Notes: generated by a model not told the origin, from the sequence alone. Positions 35,268 to 46,937 are shown, numbered from the stretch's first letter. The stretch: DNA of 64,000 bases from Siphonodentalium dalli (GCA_032622095.1 CP136066.1:11617784-11681783); one strand, 5' to 3'. A program made the numbers and translations.

Positions 35268-36170
35268 AGATCCTGTGCCAGTGCATTCTCTTCTATAAGT
35301 GAGTCTCCCATATGAAGCCTCACATATATAAGAGAATGCTCTGGCTTACAAGGTCAAGGTAAATATTGTTAGGCCAATGTATTCTCTTATATATGTGAGT
35401 CTCCCATTAGGAGCCTCACATATATTAGAGAATGCTCTGGTTTACAAGGTCAAGGTAAATATTGTTAGGCAAATGTATTCTCTTATATATGTGAGTCTCT
35501 CATATGGAGCCTCACATATATAAGAGAATGCTTTGGCTTACAAGGTCAAGGTAAATATTGTTAGGCAAATGTATTCTCTTATATATGTGAGTCTCCCATT
35601 AGGAGCCTCACATATATAAGAGAATGCTCTGGTTTACAAGGTCAAGGTAAATATTGTTAGACCGATGTATTCTCTTATATATGTGAGTCTCCCATATGGA
35701 GTCTCACATATATAAGAGAATGCTCTGGCTTACAAGGTCAAGGTAAATATTGTTAGGCAAATGTATTCTCTTATATATGTGAGTCTCTCATATGGAGCCT
35801 CACATATATAAGAGAATGCTCTGGCTTACAAGGTCAAGGTAAATATTGTTAGGCCAATGTATTCTCTTATATATGTGAGTCTCCCATTAGGAGCCTCACA
35901 TACATGTATATAAGAGAATGCTCTGGTTTACAAGGTCAAGGTAAATATTGTTAGGCAAATGTATTCTCTTATATATGTGAGTCTCCCATATGGAGCCTCA
36001 CATATATAAGAGAATGCTCTGGCTTACAAGGTCAAGGTAAATATTGTTAGGCCAATGTATTTATTATATATGTGAGTCTCCCATATGGAGCCTCACATAT
36101 ATAAGAGAATGCTCTGGCTTACAAGGTCAAGGTAAATATTGTTAGGCAAATGTATTCTCTTATACATCAG
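35268..36170 (+). repeat. Tandem satellite of hairpin units derived from family C
   Basis: The left edge keeps the family C head (GATCCTGTGCCAGTGCATTC). Then about nine units of roughly 100 bp follow: TTACAAGGTCAAGGTAAATA, TTGTTAGGCAAATGTATTC, then a hairpin with arms TCTTATATATGTGAG and its complement around TCTCCCATATGGAGC. Loop variants CCCATTAGGAG and CTCATATGGAG alternate between units. Confidence 0.85.
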
Positions 36171-36900
36171 GTGATAGTTATATCAGAGATATGGAAACCA
36201 TATTCTTGATTCTAAATATAGTATAATATTATATGTTATAACATGTTTATTATGAGAAAGAGGGAGATGATACAGGGTTCTAAATATAGTATAATATTAT
36301 ATGTTATAACTTGTTTATCATGAGAAAGAGGGATATGATAGATATATCAGAGATCTGGAAACCGTATTCATGGTTCTAAATATAGTATAATATTATATAT
36401 TATATTATGAGAACGAGGGAGATTATAGATATATCAGAGATTTGGAAACCGTATTCATGGTTCTAAATATAGTATAATATTATATCTTATATTATGAGAA
36501 CGAGGGAGATTATAGATATATCAGAGATCTGGAAACCGTATTCATGGTTATAAATATAGTATAATATTATATGTTAAATCATGTTTATCATAAGAAAGAG
36601 GGATATGATAGATATATCAGAGATCTGGAAACCGTATTCATGGTTCTAAATATAGTATAATATTATATCTTATATCATGAGAAGAGGTAGATTATAGACA
36701 TAACAGAGATCTGGAAACAATTCATGGTTAAAACTATAGTTTAATATTATATGTTAAATCATGTTTATGATGAGAAATAGGGAGATGATACAGGGTTTTA
36801 AATATAGTGTAATATTATATGTTATATCATGTTTATCATAAGATAGAGAGAGGTGATAGATACCTGTATATCAAAGATCTGGAAACAGATCTAGGATGAT
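36170..36900. repeat. ~95-130-bp tandem repeat, about seven units
   Basis: Units carry ATATATCAGAGATCTGGAAA, then CCGTATTCATGGTTCTAAAT and ATAGTATAATATTATATGTT and AGAAAGAGGGAGAT, with variable internal deletions. Confidence 0.85.
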
Positions 36901-36972
36901 CACATGTCATGTGATATATCCATACAAAATGGTGGAGTTTAATACAAGTCTAATAACAAATTTGCCGCTATA

Positions 36973-37495
36973 TACAGTAATGCTTTAACCCTTTACCCAA
37001 CAGAAGGGCCCTGTGCCAATGCATTCTCTTATATATGCGAGTCGACCATAGGTCGCCTCGCATATATAAGAGAATGCATTGGCTTAACACATTAAAAATT
37101 ATAAAATTGTTAAAGAATGTAAGAAAAAATGGTAAAAAGTGTTAAAAAAAGATTTTTTTTAGGCCAATGCATTCTCTTATATATGCGAGGCGACCTATGG
37201 TCGACTCGCATATTTAAGAGAATGCATTGGCACAGGGCATAACTGTAACCATCACAATGTGGTCAATGAGCCGGTTCCAATGATATCCATATTTGTATGG
37301 TTTTATTGAGACAGACCCAAGATAATTTAGGCTGTTGCAGCTTTATTTGGCCGTTTTTGGCCGGTTTGTTGGGTAAAGGGTTAACGACAGGAGAATTATG
37401 GGTAACTTTTCAGGATTTAGTCGGAAATATGGCTTGTTGCCATTCATTGGAAAGCTCTCTTGAGATTATATTAGGGCTCTGTGAGAGCTTTCCGA
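36973..37495. mobile_element. Family D remnant interrupted by family A (D7)
   Basis: TACAGTAATGC at 36974-36984 is the family D terminus. After the family A copy, the family resumes with GGAGAATTATGGGTAACTTT and runs to the hairpin tip region (TGAGAGCTTTCCGATGAAG), then degenerates. About 20 bases of the left arm are missing at the insertion point. Confidence 0.7.
36985..37384 (+). mobile_element. Family A MITE, copy A6, nested in family D
   Basis: TTAA on both sides, full termini, both hairpins (one mismatch, CATATTTAAGAG, in the second). It sits inside the D7 remnant, so A moved after D at this site. Confidence 0.85.
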
Positions 37496-37576
37496 TGAAG
37501 AAAAGTATTAGCTACACTGTAATAATCGGGGATTATCAAACACTAATTGAGATACTGTACTGCACTAAGTAATTGA

Positions 37577-37823
37577 CAAGCCTTGAAATAGGGTGTCTGT
37601 CATTTGCAGAATGAGGTCCCCAGAGGGTGAATTTAGTGCGTAGCATGTGGGCTAGCATCACCAAATTCACCCTCTGGGGACCTCATTCTGCTTACAACTC
37701 AGCAGAATGAGGTTCCCAGAGGGTGAATTTGGTGATGCTAGCCCGCTATGTGGGGTAGCATCACTAAATTCACCCTCTGGGGACCTCATTCTGCAAATGA
37801 CAGACACACTATTTCAAGGCTTG
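37577..37823. mobile_element. Family E hAT-like MITE, E5 (internally deleted)
   Basis: 247 bp, termini CAAGCCTTGAAATAG and CTATTTCAAGGCTTG, flanked by perfect 8-bp duplications GTAATTGA at 37569-37576 and 37824-37831. Only the two nested-palindrome ends remain. Confidence 0.9.
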
Positions 37824-37874
37824 GTAATTGACCCAGTAACTGAGGTTATTGTGCATTTATGACTGCGGTAAAAA

Positions 37875-38310
37875 CAAGCCTGAAAATAGTGTGTCTGTCA
37901 TTTGCAGAATGAGGTCCCCAGAGGGTGAATTTAGTGACGCTACCCCCGCATAGCGGGCTAGCATCACTAAATTCACCCTCTGGGGACCTCATTCTGCTTA
38001 GGCCCTCAACTGACATGGCAGACCTAGGATCAGATTGAAGTTCCCCAGTTGAAGTAGGTGATGATCACCCATTGGGAGCCTCGATTATGGATTTTACCTT
38101 AGGATATAGAAACTTCCTAGATGGGAAAACGTAACTAAAAACAATGTTAATTTGATACCATAGATACTTCCCAGAAGATGAGGCCTAAGCAGAATGAGGT
38201 CCCCAGAGGGTGAATTTAGTCATGCTAGCCCGCTATGCGGGATACCGTCACTAAATTCACCCTCTGGGGACCTCATTCTGCAAATGACAGACATGCTATT
38301 TGCAGGCTTG
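37875..38310. mobile_element. Family E hAT-like MITE, E6 (complete)
   Basis: 436 bp, termini CAAGCCTGAAAATAG and CTATTTGCAGGCTTG, flanked by perfect 8-bp duplications GGTAAAAA at 37867-37874 and 38311-38318. Confidence 0.9.
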
Positions 38311-38339
38311 GGTAAAAACCATAACTGCACTACCGTTAC

Positions 38340-38455
38340 TGTTAATGATTCTGTAACTGCTGTCACACCACGCACTATCGTTAATGATTGTGTAACTGCT
38401 GTCACACCACGCACTATCGTTAATGATTGTGTAACTGCTGTCACACCACGATTAA
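38340..38455. repeat. 39-bp repeat, three units
   Basis: Unit GTTAATGATTGTGTAACTGC plus TGTCACACCACGCACTATC. It lies just outside E6; short frames here are spurious. Confidence 0.85.
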
Positions 38456-38799
38456 ATACGGTAAAGAAACCCTGGTTATATTCTTTGACTGCGGATACAT
38501 TGTAGCTAAATTTACTGCTAACTATTGGCGAATTTCATTTCTACGACATACATGTATATAAATTTGATGGAGCCGCAATTGTATAGGAAGTTACCGTTTC
38601 ATACCAGTTTCATGTGTTTTAACCACACAATTCTTTGGTTGTGTTGCGGTTATAACTACATATCAATTCTAAACGAAATGCGATCTAACTGGGGTGCCAC
38701 CCTGTTCCATTGAGTCATTTACTTAGGGTAGTACTCTAGGCAACTGTCCATTGGGGAATTAATATCACACAAAGGGAGTTTTCAATCAATTTTTCAGCC

Positions 38800-39185
38800 A
38801 TGAAAGGCACGGATGTCCTTCGCGGTGGGTATTGCTGTTAAAATAGTCACATCTGTTAAGATCGCCATAAACAGAAAGAATATTAAAATATATACATACC
38901 TTGTTCTCATACCGATCATAAATATCGCGTAAATGGTATGGTATTGTCTTTTTAGTACGCTTTGTTATGTAAACAAAAGCCAAAAAAGTTACAGAACCTG
39001 GCTTTTGTTTACATAACACAATGTATGATCATGGCAATATCATACTACGGTATTTACGTGATATTTATGATTGGTTTAAGAACAAAATATATCTATATTT
39101 TAATATGCTGTCTATTGATGACAGTTTAAATTGGTGTGACTATATTAACAGCAATACCCACTGCAAAGGCCACCCGTGCCTTGAA
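38800..39185. repeat. Diverged ~180-bp inverted repeat with 18-bp spacer
   Basis: The left arm ends in TTATGTAAACAAAAGCC at 38981 and the right arm begins GGCTTTTGTTTACATAA at 39000. The outer ends match as GGCACGGATGTCCTTCGCGG against GCAAAGGCCACCCGTGCC. Arms differ at roughly one base in six. On both arms the same frame yields a peptide with LRDIYD and GHPCL, but differences fall on all codon positions, so I do not call it coding. Confidence 0.75.
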
Positions 39186-39302
39186 TGATTTTTAAATTTG
39201 CATCATCATAACTCCATCACCCAGTGAAGAATGAGAATGAATATGTTGAGTACTTTCTACAAATCCAAAAACTTGCAGTTTAAACAATTTAAATAAATTC
39301 TT

Positions 39303-39320
39303 GGGGGGGGGGGGGGGGGG
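39303..39320 (+). repeat. Run of 18 G
   Basis: Uninterrupted G tract, a possible quadruplex former or a length-uncertain assembly site. A C13 run is at 40771-40783. The 39190-40010 stretch otherwise shows no gene. Confidence 0.9.
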
Positions 39321-40012
39321 CTTTTCATTCTCAAATCTATCATTTTGGTCCATTGGGTCATTTTAGACCACATGGGCTTGTTGTTAAGAAAACGAGTCAA
39401 AAATAGAAATGATAAAAACTTTATCAAATGCTTCGCTATTGATATAATACTTAATATCTGTAGCGACGCATTTGTTTAAGTTGTACGCACAATTTTAATT
39501 TATATTTGTTTTATTTATATTTTTTACTCATTTTCTTGACGACAAATTCCTGTGTTTTTAGACTTGAAAACTTTGGACATTTTAGACTATAAATTGGGGG
39601 AAAATAGTCTCCATTGACATTGGGAGAGCGGCATGTATTCGGCTCCTGGTGCTACCAATGATAATCCCTGACAAACAAAATACATGTAGCATAAAAACTG
39701 TCAGTCATATTGTCTCTGGCATTCATGAATATTCAAATGTCAAAAGTTAACTGTAGTCAACCAATCTATTTTGTATTTATCCCTTTGTGTCTTGCCATTT
39801 TACCAAAACATACACATGTGTCTTCCATATAAAATCAGCCGATTCTTCATTGTTTTTGTTTGTATCTCTTTCATCACATGCAGTAGCCCTGTTGATTAAC
39901 GTCGGCTATTGGCTGAGCCGAGGCAAAATGAAATTTCATCATCATCTTTTAGCTGAGACAAATTTCAGAACCTGCCAATGTTTTGTGCAAAATTTAAACA
40001 AATTTCTGCAGA

Positions 40013-40740
40013 CATCTTAGTGTCGCACTGTGGAAGTCTGCAGACATCTTTGTGTCACACTGTGGAAGTCTGCAGACATCTTAGTGTCACACTGTGGAAG
40101 TCTGCAGACATCTTCGTGTCACACTGGAAGTCTGCAGACATCTTAAATGTCACACTGGAAGTCTGCAGACATCTTCGTGTCACACTGGAAGTCTGCAGAC
40201 ATCTTAAAGGTACTCAACCCGTAAAGAGGGTCCCCATCTCAACAGATTCCAAGAACAACAATCCGATCAGAGGGTCCTATATTACTATTTCTTTGGCTTT
40301 GGGGGTAAAAAATATTTGATTCGAGTCGAGGAACCCATCAAACAAAGCTCAGAGTTATTAGATATTGATTTTTCAAATTTGTTATGTTCTCGAGATGAGT
40401 ACTAATAACTGCCGTAATCTGCTCTGGATGTGTACTCCAAATCTATTCAAACAGACAAGGATGAATAACTCTAAAATCAAGTGGTAATTTTAACGCAATT
40501 TTGACCGAGTTCTGGGCCAGATAGTATTCCCGATAATGAAAAATAATAGATTTCTAAAATCGATATCTAACAAATCTGAGCTTTGATGGGTGACTTCCTC
40601 GACTCGAATCAAATATTTTTGACCCCCGAAGCCATTGAAATAGTAATTGAGAGGAGTTTTATCGGGTTGAGTACCTTTAAATGTCATACTGTGGAAGTCT
40701 GCAGACATCTTAAATGTCACACTGGAAGTCTGCAGACAGG
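40013..40740. repeat. ~30-bp minisatellite split by family L
   Basis: Units TGTCACACTGTGGAAGTCTG plus CAGACATCTTA, about six before 40204 and two after 40681, in the same orientation. The two halves are separated by the family L insertion. Confidence 0.85.
40208..40676. mobile_element. Family L TTAA element inside a minisatellite
   Basis: 14-bp terminal repeats AGGTACTCAACCCG and CGGGTTGAGTACCT are flanked by TTAA at 40204-40207 and 40677-40680. Inverted arms extend about 150 bp (AAATATTTGATTCGAGTCGA shared). Removing the element with one TTAA restores CATCTTAAATGTCACACTGG, a normal unit of the surrounding minisatellite. The interior is non-coding. Confidence 0.85.
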
Positions 40741-40849
40741 TAAAATTCACTGTGGAGGAGCAGGTAGATACCCCCCCCCCCCCACTCATCATGCTCTGGC
40801 GCCCCTAGAGACTTTATCCACGAGACCTTCATGTCAACACCAAGATTAA

Positions 40850-41860
40850 AAAGAAGTATTCAGGATTCCAAAGTCAGACAACAACAACAACAACAACCAC
40901 CACAAAATATTTATTTAATTCTATTTCGCTGTGAAATTTAGACCAAAAACATCTAAATTGTTGCATTCGGTTTCGGAATACTGTTCGAATACACCTAATA
41001 ATTTTCGATTTTGAATTTTCCCCACGGTATATCGAAATAGGTTGATAAATACCTGAACTACCTTTCTACAAGCATTATGTCTCAGAAAGACACATTGAAG
41101 TCATAAAAAATACAACTTTTAACAGAATGTACAGGCCTCATAAAAAACGGTGTCATTCAGACTTTCATTTTTGAGGCGCGCGATCGCTCTTGCGCACCAT
41201 CGCGCAGCTAAAATTGAAAACCAGCGAGCGATCGCGCACCTAGGCCAAATACAGAGAGCGAACCTGATAACGCTATTTTCAGTGTCTACCCAGACGAGGT
41301 CACACGGTGTGATGTGTCGAATACACTATCTGTCTGAGACTGAATGATTCGAAGCTAAAAATACATTTCTATGTATGGCTTATGACGTCACATAAATTCC
41401 TGGAAAATCAAAGCGAGACCACGTGGCCGGGAGATGTTGATATTTATTCTGTCAGCATGGAATCGGAGTATTAAATTGATTCCTTATTAATAATAATGAA
41501 TTACAATTAATATAGGAGCATGTACAATATAAAACATAGTGTGTAACATTCACTTGTGCTTATGGATAGTGGATTAAGCAGTGTTAAACCATCAAAGAGA
41601 TTCACTGGACATCGATCGTGAGTTAACTAATTCAATTTACGCAGCATTCATGAATGTATTTCCGCTGTCTATTTTATCTTGATAGAAACCGCGCGCCTGG
41701 CCAAATCCCAGCGAGCGGGACTCTGCGCGCCTACATTTTCTAAAAATGAAAGTCTGGTCATTTTCATTCTTCGGAATCGGAAACGGAATATCTGGAAAAG
41801 GTATATTGCGTTATCTTAACATGAAAGTATTCTAAAACTTCATGCAATGCGATCTCTTCA
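40850..41860. other. Stretch without recognisable gene or repeat
   Basis: It contains a short CAACAACAACAA run (about 40880-40895) and a GC-rich patch with GCGCGCGATCGC-like words near 41175-41235, mirrored loosely near 41690-41735 (CGCGCGCCTGGCC, GCGAGCGGGACTC). This could be the ends of a decayed inverted-repeat element (about 41150-41750), but I cannot align the arms convincingly. Confidence 0.4.
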
Positions 41861-41862
41861 TT

Positions 41863-42327
41863 TTAACCCTTTGAGTGCCAGGTCTGATTTTTTGTATCAA
41901 CCCATATACCCTGTGCCAATGCAATCTCTTATATATGCGAGTCGACCATAGGTCGCCTCGCATATATAAGAGAATGCATTGGCCTAACAATTTTTCATCA
42001 TTTGTTATTATTTTTTACAATTTTTTTTACAATTTTAATAATTTTTTCTTATATTCCTTAACAGACTTATTTTGTAGGTTTAGTGCCAGGGAATCTTACG
42101 TTTTTCATGGGCATCAAAATTATTACTTTTGAGTTATAACATGCCCCTAAGGTTTTATCCAGTTTGTTCTTAAATTTGCTGTAGCATGCTTAAGCATACC
42201 CAAAAAAAAATTCAACCAAAAAAAAATCCCAATTTTTTTTTAATAATTTTTTTAATTTTTTTAGGGCCGATTTTACAGACCGTAAATTAGGGCCGATGAG
42301 ATCGGCCCCTGGCACTGAAAGGGTTAA
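41863..42327 (+). mobile_element. Family B piggyBac-like MITE, B2 (long copy)
   Basis: 465 bp bounded by TTAA, with termini CCCTTTGAGTGCCAGG and CCTGGCACTGAAAGGG. One shared hairpin core near the left end, then an AT-rich arm and GGGCCGATGAGATCGGCCCC near the right end. It is the fuller form of B1. Confidence 0.85.
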
Positions 42328-42599
42328 TCATCAATATTATGTCGTACCATAAACGTTTCAGAGCAACAACAGCTCTCGATTTTCTTCCCATGGTCCACAG
42401 TTGCAATTAAGTGACCGCTGCAAAACGATATCAAATTATCAGAAACTATAAGAAATAAAACAAGCGTTTTCAATGCTATATCGACAAATTTGTACAGAAA
42501 TCTTCCACGTAGGTAAGTTTTGAGATATGTCTTACCAAATTATGTATACATAATATTGTGGATCCAATGATCCAAGTCCGTTTAAGAGTCGCTGTAAAT

Positions 42600-42840
42600 A
42601 TTCAATCGATTTAAAATATTGTATACAATTTTAAATACTGCAGCCGATTTTAAATATCGCATATGATTTTAAATACCTCATAAATTTTAATTACTGCAGC
42701 CGATTTTAAATACCGCAGATGTTTTAAATACTGCAGATTATTTTAATTACTGCAGCCGATTTTAAATACCACATATAATTTTAAATACTAGACAATTTTA
42801 AATACCGCACATGTTTTTAAATACCGCAGACAATACCACA
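42600..42840. repeat. ~18-bp degenerate repeat
   Basis: About twelve units of the type CCGATTTTAAATACTGCAG with many changes. The stretch 42330-42600 before it and 42850-43285 after it show no gene. Confidence 0.75.
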
Positions 42841-43303
42841 GATGATATAAAAAGTTTTAATAGATTTGAGAGACCTGAATACATCTACATGTACTATCAT
42901 ATTTGAGAGACCTGAACACATCTTATTTCTTATTTGAGAGACAAAACATTTTAAATGTGTTCAGCAAGGTCTCATATCATTGTGTTTTAACATGTTGTTT
43001 TGAAATGCATATATTTACAGTTATCGCATAAATTATTTACATGTTAGTGTATCAATGTTTAGACCTCCAAAATTAATTAGTGCGGTGGCTAAGTGGTTGT
43101 TGACATTTAAATGTTATGTACATGTAGATTGATTATCAAATATAATATTTTGTTACTAAATATAGAATGTTCTTATTCTCGACTAAAACTATATTTTCTC
43201 TAAATGTTGTTGATGTTTGAGAATGTTAAATTGCTATTGCTGTCAGGAGTGCTTTTATTTGTTGGTAACAATTATCAGTAAGTCGATTACTCAGGGCATT
43301 ACT

Positions 43304-43723
43304 TTAACCCTTTACCCAACAGAACGGCCCTGTGCCAATGCATTCTCTTATATATGCGAGTCGACCATAGGTCGCCTCGCATATATAAGAGAATGCATTG
43401 GCTTAACATATTAAAAATGATAAAATTGTCAAAGAATGTAGAAAAATATTATAAACATTGTTAAAAAATGTAAGAAAAAAATTATAAAAGATTTTTTTTA
43501 GGCCAATGCATTCTCTTATATATGCGAGGCGACCTATGGTCGACTCGCATATATAAGAGAATGCATTGGCACAAGGCATAACTGTAACCATCACAATGTG
43601 GTCAATGAACCGGTTCCAATGATATCCATATTTGTATGGTGTTATTGAGACAGACCGAAGATATTTTAGGCTGTTGAAGCTTTATTTGGGCATTTTTGGC
43701 CGTTTTGTTGGGTAAAGGGTTAA
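43304..43723 (+). mobile_element. Family A MITE, copy A7, beside a family D end
   Basis: TTAA-bounded with full termini and both hairpins. The bases before it, AGTCGATTACTCAGGGCATT (43281-43300), are the right end of a family D element, so A7 also landed in a D copy. Confidence 0.85.
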
Positions 43724-44014
43724 CCTACTAGTAGCTGGTAATGAAATTTAAAGTCACACAGTACCTGGCACGCTAGAATGACACAAACTTAGTCAGATTA
43801 GAATGCCAGCTAGTCGCCCTAAAGTCTTTATGAAAGTAAACATAGATAAAATATAATTTCCCAAAACCTGTTATTTATTAACATTTTGTTCAACAAAATT
43901 TGGCTGGTTTGTCAAATATCTAACACACAAAAGCCACTTGATTTTAGAGTTATCCATCTTCATCCGCAATTTGGTCCGAGACCGTCTTCTCATTGACTTG
44001 ACCAGGCCACCAAA

Positions 44015-44150
44015 AAGTACCAGTGGTGAAAAATAATAGAGATATAAAAAATCGATATCTGATCACTCTGAGCTTTGATGGGTGGGTTTGTTGACTCGAA
44101 TCAAATATGTTTTACCCCCGAAGCGACATAAATAGTAATTTACGAGTGTT
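44015..44150. mobile_element. Family L fragment
   Basis: It contains ATCGATATCTGATCACTCTG, GAGCTTTGATGGGTG and GACTCGAATCAAATATG, matching the right arm of the complete family L copy at 40545-40640. The terminal repeat is decayed. Confidence 0.6.
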
Positions 44151-44344
44151 AATTTGGATTATGCATCTTTAAAAGCCCAAAGGAATATAATTGAAGAAAA
44201 CGTTCAAAGATGTTTAACAAATGTTCAATACAATCATCAGTTAACATGCTGAACGTTCAATACGATCATCCTCAGTTGACCATAACCTGCAAAAAAATTG
44301 AATATCTCGCAATTAACCCAACAATAATGGTTACCTATAAACCA

Positions 44345-44430
44345 AATCTTGAAATAGTGTCTGTCATTTGCAGAATAAGGTCCCCAGAGGGTTAATTTAG
44401 TGATGCTATCACCAAATTGACCCTCTGGGG
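44345..44430. mobile_element. Family E fragment, E7
   Basis: ATCTTGAAATAGTGTCTGTC then AGGTCCCCAGAGGGTTAATT and a mirrored CAAATTGACCCTCTGGGG: one end of family E only. Confidence 0.6.
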
Positions 44431-44530
44431 TAGTATGTTATAGTCTGTTGCATGTCTACACTTAAAGTATGAAGTTTGCCAGTGTGACATTTTATCTTGC
44501 CATTGATTTTTAACAATGAAAAATGATATT

Positions 44531-44750
44531 TACAGTAATGCCCTGAATAATCGACTCCTCAACCACAGCAGAATTATGGGTAACGTTTCAGGATTTAGTC
44601 GGAAATATGGCTTGTTGCCATTCATCGGTAAGCTCTCACTGATGAAAGCTTTCCAATGAATGGCAACAAGCCATATTTACGACTAAATCCTGAAAAGTTA
44701 CCCATAATTCTGCTGTGGTTAAGGAGTCGATTACTTAGGGCATTACTGTA
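44531..44750. mobile_element. Family D fold-back MITE, D8
   Basis: TA-bounded palindrome, CAGTAATGCCCTGAATAATC ... TAGGGCATTACTG, with a slightly rearranged tip. It is flanked at 44751-44812 by sequence that is the reverse complement of 28458-28518. Confidence 0.85.
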
Positions 44751-44853
44751 ATGGGTAACAAGTGACTTAGATGGGTTTAGATGAATCCGAATGCCGAGGT
44801 TTTTCCGATCACTTCTATTCTATGCTTTCATCCAAGAAAGAACTGTATTGCAT

Positions 44854-45221
44854 TTAACCCTTTACCCAACAGAACGGCCCTGTGCCAATGCAATCTCTTA
44901 TATATAGGTCGCCTCGCATATATAAGAGAATGCATTGGCTTAACACATTAAAAATTATAAAATTGTTAAAGAATGTAAGAAAAAATGGTAAAAAAAGTTG
45001 TTTTTTTAGGCCAATGCATTCTCTTATATATGCGAGGCGACCTATGGTCGACTCGCATATATAAGAGAATGCATTGGCACAGGGCATAACTGTAACTATC
45101 ACAATGTGGTCAATGAACCGGTTCCAATGATATCCATATTTGTATGGTTCTATTGAGACAGACCGAAGATATTTTAGGCTGTTGAAGCTTTATTTGGCCG
45201 GTTTGTTGGGTAAAGGGTTAA
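44854..45221 (+). mobile_element. Family A MITE, copy A8
   Basis: TTAA-bounded. The first hairpin has lost its loop and part of one arm (TATATATAGGTCGCC). The right arm lacks one GGCCGGTTTT unit. The following 45225-46140 stretch shows no gene. Confidence 0.8.
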
Positions 45222-46149
45222 GAAATAAATAAATGGAGCATATTATACAGAACCCCACATGCATGTGATGAGGTAAACATTATCGCATGAGTTTGTGATG
45301 GCATAATGTTACGATAGCCATCGAGAAATTGCAGCGAGTGTGATAATGTCCACCTCCTTCACGCGCCTCTGTGATTCTATGTTTATTACACATCAACAGT
45401 CAATATTCTTTAGAATCAACTAATTGTTTCTATTTGGTTTCCATGCTACTTGGTCATCTACTCGACACAAAACAAGGTTGAATTATTGTTTTATACTGAT
45501 TGCATTTTTGTACATGACGTAATTTTCATCGTGGATGCTATCGGGATCGCTCTAGCAAGTTTGTTGACATTACAACAGACTGAAGTAATGTATTCAACAC
45601 AGCAATATATAAGCATAACCAGAGAAACTGATAGCTATGGCAGAATCTTACAATAATCAGTTTCTGTGGTTAAAGTTTGCTAAGCCGCCTTCCATTAATT
45701 GAAAACAAGAAACCATATAGGTCGACGAATGATATTCAAATTTACAATGTATTGTATGCATTATTGTACACAATGGATTCATTGGAAATTTCCATATATT
45801 ATGGAAATATTACTCCCAGCTTATATACCTTAATTACATATGACATGTATATTCCAAGATGCACTGTGTGATCTTTCAGACAATTGTTGCCATAGTAACC
45901 ATCTTAAGTTCAAAATTATATTTTGTAATTACACTCCAGTCATATGATTTTATGTATACATATATATTATTTTAACATATTTATTAATTTGTTAATGTGG
46001 TATTATAATTCATAATGGCACTGTGTGCTTTTATTCAAATATTTATGCTTCTCAACTTATGATACTGATTCGTTGAAGATAAGCTTTGTTTTCATTGGTT
46101 GATCAATTTAAATGAATTAGCTGGCAGCTGCCCAGAAGCTAGTCGCGCA

Positions 46150-46700
46150 GCTCTGCTTAAATAATAATAATAATGTATATCATTTTTAAAGCACCTTATC
46201 CCATGAGACCCAAAGCGCTCAATGATACAAAAAATGAGTTATATAAATAATCTCATACATGGCCATTCGCAGAGCTCATATACACATCCAAATGCATATG
46301 TACACACAAACAATAATTACGATGTACACACAAACAATAATTACGATGTACACACAAACAATAATTACGATGAAATAAATCAAACAATTCATATTAAAAT
46401 CACGATGAAGGCTGAGTATATTGTATAAAACAATGCAATATGTGGTTAGCTTTGGTTGTCGTGGTTGCCACTGTGAAGTTTAAATAGATACGTTTTGTGT
46501 TCTGTTTTGAATGATTCCAAAGTAGCAAAATTCCTAAGTGCAAGTGGGAGTGAATTCCAAAGGTTTGGGTGTAGCATTCAAATTATCGACGACCGTAATA
46601 AAGAATGTCACGTTTGGGGACAGCAAGTAATATTTTATCAGCTGTCCTTAAGCCTGGTTTCTGGAGGAATGATGACATTATCAGTGGATCGTGACTAAGG
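46150..46700. repeat. Dispersed repeat fragment with AGCGCTC module
   Basis: AATAATAATAATAATG then AAGCACCTTATCCCATGAGA and CCAAAGCGCTC resemble a repeat common in marine invertebrate genomes. Inside are three 24-bp units ACACACAAACAATAATTACG at 46300-46372. The later part (46495-46695) carries a weak open frame without family signature. Confidence 0.45.
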
Positions 46701-46778
46701 TTACGGCAAAATAATTAAGTGTCAACCAATTAACTTGCAGTATTCAGTGAATTGACCAAGCCTTGAAATAGTGTGTTT

Positions 46779-46863
46779 AACCCATAGAGAGCCCCATACA
46801 GACTGGAGCAGACAACACTATGTAGTACATGCTCCCATCTGTGTGAGGCTCCCTGTGGGTTAA
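46779..46863 (+). mobile_element. Family F hairpin, F2
   Basis: TTTAACCCATAGAGAGCCCC at the left and GGCTCCCTGTGGGTTAAA at the right; TTAA at both ends. Confidence 0.7.
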
Positions 46864-46937
46864 ACATTAAAGTTTATGAGTGAGATTTGAGATGGGTGTC
46901 TTACATTACTGACCAAGTCTGAATTTAGTGTGTCTAA

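Noticed and set aside
39870-40020. Acceptor-like TTTCATCACATGCAG followed by an open frame with VALLINVGYWLS
   Set aside because: In the phase required after exon 3 the first codon is TAG; in other phases there is no partner exon.
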